A DNA stretch of 50,714 bases from Tannerellaceae bacterium (GCA_031259845.1 JAIRKZ010000054.1:1-50714); one strand, 5' to 3'; shown: positions 1 to 8,325, counted from the stretch's first letter. Numbers and translations are program-made. The notes: generated by a model from the letters alone, not told the origin.

Positions 1-483
1 TTCGTTGGCCGCTTCCAGGGCGTTTACGTCGGCCGTAAGGCCGAGGGTTTCCACGTGCGGGGCGCAGGCGGGCAGGCGCAGGTCTTGAATCATATTATAT
101 ATCAGCGCGCTCATTTCTACCATCGCCGCAGCGGGTATATGCTTGAAATTATCCAGCACGAAGGATACCTTCCGCACGGCTTCCTTTCCGGACGGGTTGT
201 TTTTGAGGGCGGCCGTCTCTACGCTCTGCTTAATCACCAGGAAGGCGTTCCGGCGCGCCTGGTTGGCCTCTGCGATATACGCCGTTTCTTCCGCCTTGAG
301 GCTGTGCTTGTAGATGGCGTCTTCCTGCTTGAAAAGATTGGTGAAGGCGGCCCAGGGTTTGAGCAACACGCCCAGCGAGGCGATATGCAGGGTGATAAGG
401 TCGATGATTTCTTTATATAACTGAAAATGTTCGCCGTTCCTGATTCTGGCGACAAGCCTGCTGTAATTGTCAATTGTTGTCAT
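1..483 (-). CDS. DUF6261-type protein, N-terminal part (runs off the window)
   Basis: The frame is open from an ATG at 483 to the window edge, giving 161 residues beginning MTTIDNYSRLVARIRNGEHF. The product looks soluble, largely helical and rich in Ala, Glu and Lys, with no signal peptide or membrane segment. The pattern (short N-terminal helix, then 'LKPWAAFTNLFKQED' and 'RRNAFLVIKQSVE' helices) resembles the DUF6261 family common in Bacteroidales, whose function is unknown. The start is chosen because a Bacteroides-type -7 box lies about 40 nt upstream and no earlier in-frame start is plausible. A 41-bp tandem repeat array sits just upstream. The family name is from memory; the reading frame itself is secure. 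Confidence 0.7.
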   Translation of the reverse strand, partial: MTTIDNYSRLVARIRNGEHFQLYKEIIDLITLHIASLGVLLKPWAAFTNLFKQEDAIYKHSLKAEETAYIAEANQARRNAFLVIKQSVETAALKNNPSGKEAVRKVSFVLDNFKHIPAAAMVEMSALIYNMIQDLRLPACAPHVETLGLTADVNALEAANE

Positions 484-523
484 AAGGATAAAGTTTACTG
501 ATATATTTTTGTTCGATATCCCA

Positions 524-531
524 CAAATATA
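524..531 (-). promoter_or_regulatory. -7 box TATATTTG for the DUF6261-type gene
   Basis: The minus strand reads TATATTTG, matching the Bacteroides -7 consensus TAnnTTTG, 41 nt before the start codon. No clean TTTG -33 element is seen at the usual 19-21 nt spacing; the nearest is CTTG at 549-552. The first unit of the 41-bp tandem array begins 44 nt further upstream. Confidence 0.45.
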
Positions 532-574
532 ATACTATTTGGCGAAAACAAGGACAGGAATCTGAAAAAATAGC

Positions 575-697
575 TTTAGACAAGTGTCTAAAGGCATTTT
601 TTTTCAAATGGGAGGTTTAGACAAGTGTCTAAAGGCGTTTTTTTTCAGATTGGAGGTTTAGACAAGTGTCTAAAGGCATTTTTGCCCTGATTGGGGT
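575..697. repeat. 41-bp tandem repeat, three units, each with a hairpin
   Basis: TTTAGACAAGTGTCTAAA occurs at 575-592, 616-633 and 657-674, exactly 41 bp apart. Each copy is an inverted repeat, TTTAGAC/GTCTAAA around AAGT, followed by GGC, a T tract, and ATTGGAGG or a variant. Units 1 and 2 are nearly identical; unit 3 diverges in its second half. The period is not a multiple of three and the array is non-coding. It lies upstream of the DUF6261-type promoter. Because the stretch between the palindromes is also conserved, it is a minisatellite and not a CRISPR. The palindromes could be protein-binding sites or RNA hairpins. Confidence 0.9.
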
Positions 698-713
698 TTG
701 CGTGAAATGGAAA

Positions 714-770
714 CACCCGCCGCCGGTCCTTTTTCAGGGGCTGGCGGCGGGTGGGTTACTTGTTTTTTTT
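714..770. terminator. Strong GC hairpin with a T tract
   Basis: A perfect 11-bp stem, CACCCGCCGCC (714-724) with GGCGGCGGGTG (743-753), has an 18-nt loop and is followed on the plus strand by eight or more Ts (762-770). The T tract favours plus-strand termination, but no plus-strand gene ends here. The SusD remnant on the minus strand ends at 778, just before the stem, so it may once have terminated that operon. Confidence 0.6.
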
Positions 771-777
771 AGTGGGA

Positions 778-1062
778 TTATTGTTTCAAATTGGGGTTCA
801 ATAAAGCGTCGGCAGCCGGGTAGGGGGCATACATCATCGCATCGCTCCATTGAACATTCGGGAGTTCTGCTTTTTCTTTTCTGAAAACGCCCGGCGCCAC
901 TTCAATCGGCACGTTTTGTTTTCTGGATTCAATCCCGCCCCTGTTCTTACCCTGTTTAATACTTCGTAAGCAAAAGGGTTGTTTTTTACCGGAGCGCCCG
1001 ATAGCTTCGGCATACCAGCAATATACTTCGGCCAGCCGGATAATCTTATGTGATTTTTCGCC
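778..1062 (-). pseudogene. SusD C-terminal remnant
   Basis: One minus-strand frame reads KIIRLAEVYCWYAEAIGRSG and ends ...YAPYPAADALLNPNLKQ followed by a stop at 778-780. This matches the C-terminal TPR and tail region of SusD/RagB outer-membrane lipoproteins. In the middle the SusD-like reading moves to another frame (NPFAYEVLNRVR) after an A-rich run and then returns, so the fragment carries two frameshifts. The first three quarters of SusD, including signal peptide and lipobox, are missing, and there is a stop just upstream in this frame. It directly follows a FecR fragment, so this is one end of a large deletion. It is not a functional gene. Confidence 0.75.
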
Positions 1063-1069
1063 GGATTAC

Positions 1070-1195
1070 AAACAACAGGCGGCGTTCCTTTTGATTGAAA
1101 GAAACCGGGTATCTCAATTCCTGCCGGGCATTCAGCCATACATTCGTTCCATCGGGCAATGAAATATTCACCCGTTGCCCCCTGATGGACAATGC
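1070..1195 (-). pseudogene. FecR anti-sigma factor fragment
   Basis: The minus strand encodes IRGQRVNISLPDGTNVWLNA followed by RQELRYPVSF, the core of the FecR periplasmic domain as found in anti-sigma factors that control SusC/SusD loci in Bacteroidetes. Only about 42 residues are recognisable. There is no N-terminal transmembrane part, and the similarity stops abruptly just before the SusD remnant. The usual order is sigma factor, FecR, SusC, SusD, so this fragment plus the SusD tail implies that a deletion removed the end of FecR, all of SusC and most of SusD. Confidence 0.75.
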
Positions 1196-1247
1196 GCTTT
1201 TTTTGTTTCCCTGACATAACAAAATGCGCTTGTATTTAATAAAAAAT

Positions 1248-1291
1248 AAGCAAAAGTATTGTATTCTATTTATATTTGTATACTTTTGCTT
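1248..1291. promoter_or_regulatory. 12-bp inverted repeat with outward-facing -7-like boxes
   Basis: AAGCAAAAGTAT (1248-1259) and ATACTTTTGCTT (1280-1291) form a perfect 12-bp inverted repeat around 20 bp. Each arm contains TACTTTTG reading outward, which fits the -7 consensus TAnnTTTG, one towards the FecR remnant and one towards SusC. TATATTTG (1271-1278), also facing SusC, lies between them. The site could be a divergent promoter and operator. No TTTG -33 element is seen at the standard distance. Confidence 0.4.
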
Positions 1292-1326
1292 TTCAATTGG
1301 TCGATAGACGAACAAATTGCTAAATT

Positions 1327-1342
1327 GTATATTATAATATAC
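1327..1342. promoter_or_regulatory. 16-bp perfect palindrome upstream of susC
   Basis: GTATATTATAATATAC is a perfect 16-bp palindrome ending 44 nt before the SusC start codon. It lies between the -7-like boxes and the gene, so it is either an operator or a short hairpin in the leader. The sequence is pure A/T apart from its end bases, so chance formation is possible. Confidence 0.35.
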
Positions 1343-1386
1343 TATATGTGTGTGTTTTTATTGGTATCTAACAAAAAGATTGCTTT

Positions 1387-4300
1387 ATGATGAACAAAAA
1401 GATGATTAATGTTTTGCTGTGCTTTATGATAAGCATAAGCGTGGCGGTTGCTCAGAATGTGAGAGTAACCGGAACGGTGGTCTCCGACGACGACGGCGAG
1501 CCGATTATCGGGGCGTCGGTCATGGCCAGGGGGACTTCGATTGGGACTATTACCAACCTTGACGGGAAGTTCGACCTTAATGTGCCGCCTGCGGTGCGCA
1601 CCCTGATTATCTCTTACATAGGGATGCAAAGCCAGGAAGTAGCCGTGGGCGCCAATCTGAGAGTGGCGCTCAAATCGGCTACACAGGCGCTGGACGAAGT
1701 GGTGATTACGGCCCTGGGTATTTCGAGAGACAGGAAAACCCTGGGATACGCCGTGCAGCAGGTAGGCGGCGAAGAGGTGAACACTACGAAGACCAACAAC
1801 TTCGTAACCGCCCTCTCCGGCAAGGTGTCGGGCTTGCAGATTAAGAACACCACCAACTTCGGAGGGTCGGCAAACGTGCTGATCCGCGGGGCGTCTTCGC
1901 TCACGCAGAACAACCAGGCGCTCTTCGTGGTAGACGGCGTGCCGATTGACAACTCGAACGTAAATAATACAACCCAGCTCAACGGAGGCATCGGTTACGA
2001 CTACGGGAATACGGCTTCGGATATCAACCCGAACGACATCGAGTCTGTCAGCGTGCTCAAAGGCGCCGCCGCCACCGCCCTCTACGGCTCGCGCGCCGGC
2101 AGCGGGGTGATTCTTATCACCACCAAAAAGGGTGAGGGAGCGTCTAAGAAGCCTGTTGTACGCCTGAGTTCAAACGTTACCCTCAGCAGCGTAGACAAAG
2201 CCACCCTGCCCGGCCTGCAAACGGAATATGGCGCCGGCTACGGGCAGTATTACGATTCGCCCAACGGATTTTTCGACTATGCCGACATCGACGGCGACGG
2301 CGTGGAAGACCTCCTGGTGCCCTATTACGAAGACGCCTCGCGCGGAGGCAGGCTCGACGGAACCCTGGTATACCAGTGGGATTCCTTCTGGCCTACTTCG
2401 TCTAACTATGGCCAGAAGACGCCTTATGTAGCCTCGGCACACGGGCCGGAATACTTCTTCAAAACGGGGGCAAGCTTTACTAACAGCATCGACGTGTCTG
2501 GCGGAAGCGACGTATCTACCTACCGCTTTGCCTACACCAACCTCGACCAGACAGGCACAATGCCCAACTCGTCTATCAAGCGCCATAACGCCAGCTTCTC
2601 GGGCAGTTACGATATACTGAAGAACCTCGCCGTCAGCTCTTCGGCCAGCTATATACACACCTCCGCGGTGGGCCGCCCCGAAACGGGCTACAACAATAAT
2701 GCGATGTCGATGTTCCGCCAGTGGTATCAGGCCAACGTAGACCTCAAACAGCTGGAAGACGTGTACAAGTCCAGCGGGCAGAACGCCAGCTGGAACCGCG
2801 TTTACTGGAACGACGCCTCGCCCGCCTACTGGGACAACCCCTACTGGACGCGCTACGAGAACTACGAAAAAGACAGTCGCCAGCGCCTCATCGCCAACGT
2901 GAAGCTGGAATGGAAACTAACCGACTACCTCAGCGTGATGGGCCGCTATGCCATCGACACATACTCGTACCTGCAGGAAGAACGCAAGGCCACAGGCTCG
3001 CACGCAGAGCGCTTTGGCGTGGGGTTGAATGAAAGCACTTCGGGCTATGCACGCCTCAACCGTGCGTTTATAGAAACCAATGCAGACTTGCTGGCTAACT
3101 TCCACAAGGCGCTCAGCAGCAACGTAGACCTCACGGCCCTGGCCGGGGTGAACATACGCCGCAGCGCCCTCGACCAGGTGTATGCCTCTACCAACAACGG
3201 CCTCTCCGTGCCCGGCGTATATGCCCTGAGCAACAGCCTCGACCCCATGCTGCCGCCCGAAGAGAAATACGAACGTATCGGCATCAACGGCATCTTTGCC
3301 AGCGCCTCGCTCGGCTACCGCAGCACCTACTACCTCGAAGGAACCGTTCGCCGAGACCAGGCTTCTACGCTGCCGCCGGGCAACAATGCCTACTTCTATC
3401 CCTCGCTTACGGGTAGCGTTATCTTCTCTAACCTGCTTAATGCTCCCTGGCTGTCGTTCGGCAAGCTGAGGCTCAACATTGCCGAGGTGGGCAACAGCGC
3501 CCCCGCCCTGAGCGTGAAAGACACCTATACATCCGAATCGCCCTTCAACGGCAATCCGCTCGTTACCGTGCCCGACACGCGCAACAACCCGGAGCTTAAG
3601 CCCGAACGCCAGCGCGCCTACGAAGCGGGCCTCGAAGCGGGCTTCCTGAATAACCGCCTCGGCTTTGACCTGGCCCTCTACGACAATACCACCTTCGACC
3701 AGCTTGTGCCTATCTCCGTATCCTACGCCACCGGCTATCAGAGGCGCTGGATTAACGCGGGCGAGATACAAAACCGCGGCGTGGAACTCTCGCTCTTCGC
3801 TACGCCGGTCAAAACGCGCAATTTCAGCTGGGATGTGCGCCTCAACTGGGCGGCCAACCGCAACAAGGTGGTTTCCCTCTATGTAGACGAAGCGGGCAAC
3901 AAGGTAGACAACCTCCAGCTCGGCAGCCTGCAGGGCGGCGTGAGCATCAACGCCCGAAAGGGAGAGCCTTACGGCGTAATTAGCGGTACGGACTTCGTAT
4001 ACGAGAATGGTGAAAAAGTTATCGACGTAAACGGTATCTATAAGTTTTCGGCCGAGAACGACAAAATCCTCGGCAATGTCAATCCCGACTGGACCGGCGG
4101 GCTGAGCAATACCTTCTCGTACAAGAACCTCGCTCTTAGCTTCCTGATAGATATGAGCCAGGGTGGCAGCGTATTTTCGCTCGACCAGCATTATGGCGGA
4201 GCCACGGGCGTATACAAGGAAAGCGCCGGGCTGAACGACCTGGGCAATCCCAAGCGAGACCCCATCGTGTGGGTAGATGCGAACGACCCTTCCAAAGGCT

Positions 4301-4680
4301 ATGCTTCTAACAGCGGGGGAACCGTACTGCCCGGCGTACTGGCCGGCGGAACGCCCAATACCATCCGCGTAGACGAGTCGAGCTACATTGCCGGCGGCTA
4401 CAAGGCCTATCCCAACAGCGCCTTTGTCTACGACGCTTCGTTCGTGAAGCTGCGCGAACTCTCCCTTACCTGCACCCTGCCCAAGGCATGGCTGGCCAAG
4501 ACGCGCGCATTCTCTGCGGCATCCATCGCCCTGGTAGGCTCCAACCTGTGGATTATCCATAAAAACCTGCCATACGCCGACCCCGAAGCTACCCAGAGTT
4601 CGGGCAACATACAGGGATGGCAGAGCGGCGTGGCCCCCACGGAACGTACTTTCGGATTTACCCTCAATGTCCAATTTTAA
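1387..4680 (+). CDS. SusC/RagA-family TonB-dependent outer-membrane transporter
   Basis: The 1097-residue product starts with a signal peptide (MMNKKMINVLLCFMISISVA, cleavage near residue 22). It continues with a carboxypeptidase-regulatory-like domain (about 24-105, 'GEPIIGASVMARGT'), the SusC signature 'LDEVVITALG' and a plug domain (about 115-245, with 'GAAATALYGSRAGSGVI'). The remainder is a 22-strand-type barrel ending in NVQF, with the aromatic last residue typical of outer-membrane proteins. The length is normal for SusC. It pairs with the SusD downstream (start 10 nt after the stop) to take up a ligand too large for porins. No glycoside hydrolase is adjacent, so the substrate is unknown. 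ATG codons at 1387 and 1390 are both possible starts. Confidence 0.95.
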   Translation: MMNKKMINVLLCFMISISVAVAQNVRVTGTVVSDDDGEPIIGASVMARGTSIGTITNLDGKFDLNVPPAVRTLIISYIGMQSQEVAVGANLRVALKSATQALDEVVITALGISRDRKTLGYAVQQVGGEEVNTTKTNNFVTALSGKVSGLQIKNTTNFGGSANVLIRGASSLTQNNQALFVVDGVPIDNSNVNNTTQLNGGIGYDYGNTASDINPNDIESVSVLKGAAATALYGSRAGSGVILITTKKGEGASKKPVVRLSSNVTLSSVDKATLPGLQTEYGAGYGQYYDSPNGFFDYADIDGDGVEDLLVPYYEDASRGGRLDGTLVYQWDSFWPTSSNYGQKTPYVASAHGPEYFFKTGASFTNSIDVSGGSDVSTYRFAYTNLDQTGTMPNSSIKRHNASFSGSYDILKNLAVSSSASYIHTSAVGRPETGYNNNAMSMFRQWYQANVDLKQLEDVYKSSGQNASWNRVYWNDASPAYWDNPYWTRYENYEKDSRQRLIANVKLEWKLTDYLSVMGRYAIDTYSYLQEERKATGSHAERFGVGLNESTSGYARLNRAFIETNADLLANFHKALSSNVDLTALAGVNIRRSALDQVYASTNNGLSVPGVYALSNSLDPMLPPEEKYERIGINGIFASASLGYRSTYYLEGTVRRDQASTLPPGNNAYFYPSLTGSVIFSNLLNAPWLSFGKLRLNIAEVGNSAPALSVKDTYTSESPFNGNPLVTVPDTRNNPELKPERQRAYEAGLEAGFLNNRLGFDLALYDNTTFDQLVPISVSYATGYQRRWINAGEIQNRGVELSLFATPVKTRNFSWDVRLNWAANRNKVVSLYVDEAGNKVDNLQLGSLQGGVSINARKGEPYGVISGTDFVYENGEKVIDVNGIYKFSAENDKILGNVNPDWTGGLSNTFSYKNLALSFLIDMSQGGSVFSLDQHYGGATGVYKESAGLNDLGNPKRDPIVWVDANDPSKGYASNSGGTVLPGVLAGGTPNTIRVDESSYIAGGYKAYPNSAFVYDASFVKLRELSLTCTLPKAWLAKTRAFSAASIALVGSNLWIIHKNLPYADPEATQSSGNIQGWQSGVAPTERTFGFTLNVQF

Positions 4681-4690
4681 ACCTGTTAAG

Positions 4691-6118
4691 ATGAAAAAGA
4701 TAGTTACTGTAATAATGCTCCTGGCGGCCTTCTGCGCCTGCACAGACCAGTTCGAGGAGTTCAATGAAGACAAGAAGAACCCCGCCGCCGTAAACGGCGA
4801 AGCCCTCTTTACCAACGCCCAGAAGACCCTCACAGACCAGATTAGTTCTACCAATGTGAACCGGAATATATTCAAGCTCTGCGCCCAGTACTGGACTGAA
4901 ACGACCTATACCGACGAGGCCAATTACGATTTGACTACCCGCAACATCTCGGACAACATCTTCCGCTACTATTACCGCGAGTCGCTCAAAGACCTGCTTG
5001 AGGCCGAAACGCTCATCACGGAAACGGAATACCCCAACGACCCCTCGCCGCAGGTAAAGGCCAATAAACTCCACATCATTGAATTGCTGCGGGCCTACGC
5101 CTTCCAGCAACTCGTTGATATCTTTGGCTCCGTGCCCTACGCCGAGGCCCTCAATGTAGAGAACGTATACCCGGCCTACGATGCGGGCAACGTAATATAC
5201 AAAGACCTCATTGCCAAAGTGACCGCGGCGGTAGACGGACTTGACGCTTCCAGCGGAAGTTACGGCTCGGCCGACCTGATATACGGGGGCGAGACGGGGC
5301 AGTGGATTAAATTCGGCAATGCGCTGAAGATAAAGCTGGGCATCTCCCTGGCCGATTACGACCCGGCCCTGGCGGCGGCTACCATACAGGCCGGCGTTAA
5401 CGGGGGAACTCTGGCGTCGGCTGCCGACGACGCACTGTTTGCCTACCTCACCGCCTCACCCAATTACAACCCCATCTATGCCGATGTAATTGCCTCGGGA
5501 CGGCACGACTTTATCCCCGCAAACACCATTGTAGACATTATGAATAACCTGGAAGACCCGCGCCGGACGGCTTATTTCACCCTTTATGAGGGCGAATACA
5601 AGGGCGGCGCCTACGGATATGGGGCGCCCTACGGCAGCCACTCCCACATCCCCGACGCCATCTCGGCGCCCAACTTTACGGGCATATTGCTTACCTGCAG
5701 CGAAGTGCAGTTCTACCTCGCCGAGGCAGCCGCCCGCGGATTCAGCCTGCCTTCCACAGCCGAGGCATACTACGCCGAAGCCATCAAATCGTCCTTTGCT
5801 TTCTGGGGCGTAGACGGCGCCGACGCCTACCTGGCCAAAGACGAAGTGAAATACAGCCAGGCTGCATGGAAAGAGCGCATCGCCCTGCAGCAATGGATAG
5901 CCTTCTACACGCGCGGCCTGGAGGGATATACTACCTGGCGACGGTTAGACTATCCCCGTCTCAACATTGCCGAGCTTATCCGTGAAGAGAGCGAGATACC
6001 CGTCCGCTTCACCTTCCCCGTGAATGAACAGACCCTGAACAAGGCCAACTACGATGCTGCCTCCCAGTTAATAGGCGGCGACTTGCTGGCTACAAAGATA
6101 TTCTGGGATATTTATTGA
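4691..6118 (+). CDS. SusD/RagB-family surface lipoprotein (SusD-like_2 type)
   Basis: The 475-residue partner of SusC forms the lid over the transporter and binds the ligand at the cell surface. The start at 4691 (MKKIVTVIMLLAAFCAC) is preferred over an ATG at 4667, which overlaps the susC end, because it begins the signal peptide; the lipobox cysteine is Cys15 or Cys17. 'DQFEEFNEDKKNP' after the lipobox, 'LRAYAFQQLVDIFGSVPYAEAL' near 120-145 and 'YLAEAAARGF' are typical of the SusD-like_2 branch. The C-terminus 'KIFWDIY' is followed by a strong terminator, so the operon is just these two genes. The ligand cannot be deduced. Confidence 0.93.
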   Translation: MKKIVTVIMLLAAFCACTDQFEEFNEDKKNPAAVNGEALFTNAQKTLTDQISSTNVNRNIFKLCAQYWTETTYTDEANYDLTTRNISDNIFRYYYRESLKDLLEAETLITETEYPNDPSPQVKANKLHIIELLRAYAFQQLVDIFGSVPYAEALNVENVYPAYDAGNVIYKDLIAKVTAAVDGLDASSGSYGSADLIYGGETGQWIKFGNALKIKLGISLADYDPALAAATIQAGVNGGTLASAADDALFAYLTASPNYNPIYADVIASGRHDFIPANTIVDIMNNLEDPRRTAYFTLYEGEYKGGAYGYGAPYGSHSHIPDAISAPNFTGILLTCSEVQFYLAEAAARGFSLPSTAEAYYAEAIKSSFAFWGVDGADAYLAKDEVKYSQAAWKERIALQQWIAFYTRGLEGYTTWRRLDYPRLNIAELIREESEIPVRFTFPVNEQTLNKANYDAASQLIGGDLLATKIFWDIY

Positions 6119-6159
6119 AAGCGTTTTTTCTTCTTTTCAGGTGAAAAAACCGATACGCA

Positions 6160-6209
6160 TTGCTCCCGTCCGGGGAAAAACAGGACGGGAGCAATTTTGC
6201 GTTTTTTTT
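6160..6209 (+). terminator. Rho-independent terminator after the SusCD operon
   Basis: TTGCTCCCGTCC (6160-6171) pairs perfectly with GGACGGGAGCAA (6183-6194) across an 11-nt loop, followed by TTTTGCGTTTTTTTT. It lies between the SusD stop and the stop of the convergent peptidase gene, which overlaps the end of the T tract. Confidence 0.9.
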
Positions 6210-8265
6210 AGTTGTACGCCGGCAGAAAGGAGTAGTCTTTGCTGTAACGGAGCATTTGTTCGGCGTATCCTTCGGTATAGTCCAATACAACGTCTGTCAC
6301 TTCGCCGGCAGTATTTCTGATTTCTTTCATCACCGGGTTTACGAAGCCTTTGTAGGGCGACAAGTTTAGCCGGGCATATCTCTCAAGTACTTCCGTATGT
6401 AGCGTGCGGTCTACCTTTACGGCGTAGTCTTCTACTAATTGTTGTCCGGCTTTGAAGTCGCCTTCACTTTTTATACGTTGTACTTCGGCAAGTAAAGCGC
6501 CGAATAATTTGCGCAATTCGGGATAGCTGTTTATACGGATGTAGGTTTTGCCGTTTTTCTTTTCGAACGAAACCACGTTGCCGTCTTTTCCTTTTTCGTA
6601 TGCCCAGCGGGCAATCAATTGCCGGTTGCGCATGTGCGATTCTTCGATATTTTTGCCCGGTTCGATACGTACCAACTGTGTCATCAGGCCATTCATCATG
6701 TATTTGTAATATTCGGCTTTGTAAGCGTCGGCGTCGGGCGTCAGTTCTAATTCCGTTAATTTCGGGTCGGCAAGGTAATAGAGGCCGAATAAGTCGGCGC
6801 GCGTTTCTTCCAGCGTAGCGCTATACGCTTTTAAGGCATTCGGGTCTACGCCCGGAAGGATGACGCCGGAGCCGTGGCCGAGGCATTCGTGCAAATCCGT
6901 GTGCAGATTGTCTGTAATAAAGCCGTATTTCCGGATGGCCTCCCGTTCTTCATCGCTCCAAACGAACTCTTCGTTAAAGCCGTTTCCCTGCGAAGCCCTG
7001 TCGTATGCTTCCGTGATATTTTCGATAGTTACCGATTTGGAACCATGCTCCCGGCGTATCCAGTCGGCATTCGGCAGGTTGATACCTGTCGGGGTGGCCG
7101 GATAGCAGTCTCCTCCCAGCATGGAAACGGTAATCACTTTGGCGCTTACCCCTTTTACTTCTTTCTTTTTGAAGCGATTGTCTATCGGAGAGTGATCTTC
7201 AAACCACTGGGCGTTGTCGCTGATCGCTTTCGTCCGCTTCGTAGCCTCTTTATTGATAAAGTTAACGGTCGATTCCCAACTGGCTTTGATGCCGAGCGGG
7301 TCGCCGTACGTTTCGGTAAAGCCATTTACAAAGTCTACCTCCGAAGCCGTATCTTCTACCCAAAGGATAGCATATTCGTCGAATGTTTTTAAGTTGCCTG
7401 TCCTGTAATATCCGATAAGTTTTTCTATAACGGCTTTTTGTTTGTCGTTTTCGGTATAAGGAAGCGCTTTTTCAAGTTCGGCTACAATCTTTTCTATCGC
7501 CTGGGTGTACAGGCCGCCCACTTTCCATACTTTTTCTGTGACTGTTCCGTCTTCTTCCTTTACCAATCGGCTGTTCAGGCCATACGACACGGGGGTGGGG
7601 TCGTTCGGGTCTGTCATCTTTGCATAAAAGTCTTCTACTTCTTTCTGGGTGATGCCGCCGGCGTAATAATTGTTGGAAGAGGCTAAAATCAAATCCTGGT
7701 CGCCGCTCTGAACAGTCTTTCTGGCCATGACTGCCGGGTTGAAGATAACCGGAAAAACTTCCATCATAAACCGGTCTGCCGTTTGTCCGGGGCGAAGCGG
7801 AAGCCTGTCTGCATTTATCCGGCCTATGCAACCGGCCAGAAACTCCGGCGAGAATCCCGGATTAAACTTATCTTCTCCATAATGATGGTGAATACCGTTT
7901 GAAAACCAGATGCGCTTCAGGTAGGTTTCGAGCGCTTTGAACGGTTCGCCGTTCCGGTCTCCCTGAAAATCCAGGTAGACGGCTTCGAGCAATCGCCGGA
8001 TGGGCAGGTTGTAGCGGTTATTTTGGTCGTATAATATATCCCGTCCCATTAGCGCCGCCTCCGACAGGTGGTAAAGCAGTTGTTTTTGCTTTAAAGAAAG
8101 CGTTTCAAACCCCGGCGCCCGGTAACGCAGCACCTGCAAATCGGCAAATTGGTCTGCTACATAGTTAAATTCCTGTTTGTTCATATTTTCTTCTACTGTT
8201 TTTTCTTTGCCTGTACAGCCGGCCATAGCTATTACAGTTGCAAATAATACAATTATTCTTTTCAT
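6208..8265 (-). CDS. Dipeptidyl peptidase III, lipoprotein (peptidase family M49)
   Basis: This 685-residue zinc exopeptidase removes dipeptides from the N-terminus of oligopeptides. The zinc motif HECLGH lies at residues 459-464, with cysteine where animal enzymes have leucine (HELLGH). The second motif EETRAD starts at 486, with Glu487 the expected third zinc ligand. The HEC form is known from Bacteroides DPP III. The N-terminus MKRIIVLFATVIAMAGC is an SPII signal with lipid-modified Cys17, so the enzyme should sit in the cell envelope and not the cytosol. It converges on the SusCD operon and has its own -7 box upstream. Its length is normal for bacterial M49. A role in using imported peptides is plausible but inferred. 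Confidence 0.95.
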   Translation of the reverse strand: MKRIIVLFATVIAMAGCTGKEKTVEENMNKQEFNYVADQFADLQVLRYRAPGFETLSLKQKQLLYHLSEAALMGRDILYDQNNRYNLPIRRLLEAVYLDFQGDRNGEPFKALETYLKRIWFSNGIHHHYGEDKFNPGFSPEFLAGCIGRINADRLPLRPGQTADRFMMEVFPVIFNPAVMARKTVQSGDQDLILASSNNYYAGGITQKEVEDFYAKMTDPNDPTPVSYGLNSRLVKEEDGTVTEKVWKVGGLYTQAIEKIVAELEKALPYTENDKQKAVIEKLIGYYRTGNLKTFDEYAILWVEDTASEVDFVNGFTETYGDPLGIKASWESTVNFINKEATKRTKAISDNAQWFEDHSPIDNRFKKKEVKGVSAKVITVSMLGGDCYPATPTGINLPNADWIRREHGSKSVTIENITEAYDRASQGNGFNEEFVWSDEEREAIRKYGFITDNLHTDLHECLGHGSGVILPGVDPNALKAYSATLEETRADLFGLYYLADPKLTELELTPDADAYKAEYYKYMMNGLMTQLVRIEPGKNIEESHMRNRQLIARWAYEKGKDGNVVSFEKKNGKTYIRINSYPELRKLFGALLAEVQRIKSEGDFKAGQQLVEDYAVKVDRTLHTEVLERYARLNLSPYKGFVNPVMKEIRNTAGEVTDVVLDYTEGYAEQMLRYSKDYSFLPAYN

Positions 8266-8317
8266 ATCCCTTTATATTTTAATAATCAATGACGCTGTTT
8301 GTTTTATGCTATCCACA

Positions 8318-8325
8318 CAAAGATA
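8318..8325 (-). promoter_or_regulatory. -7 box TATCTTTG for the dipeptidyl peptidase gene
   Basis: The minus strand reads TATCTTTG (consensus TAnnTTTG), 53 nt before the start codon. A TTTG on the same strand (8352-8355) is 26 nt away, longer than the usual 19-21 nt, so the -33 element is doubtful. Confidence 0.45.

Noticed and set aside
575-697. CRISPR array
   Set aside because: Only three units, the spacer part is conserved between units, the palindrome is too short, and there are no cas genes.
666-884. 72-residue plus-strand open frame overlapping the repeat and terminator
   Set aside because: It runs through repeat unit 3, a terminator hairpin and the SusD remnant on the other strand.
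1248-1291. Invertible promoter (inverton)
   Set aside because: The arms are 12 bp and only 20 bp apart, too close for known Bacteroides invertons, and no invertase gene is nearby.
2917-4875. 652-residue open frame antisense to susC/susD
   Set aside because: It mirrors a clearly coding SusC on the other strand, has no family similarity, and arises from codon bias in GC-rich DNA.
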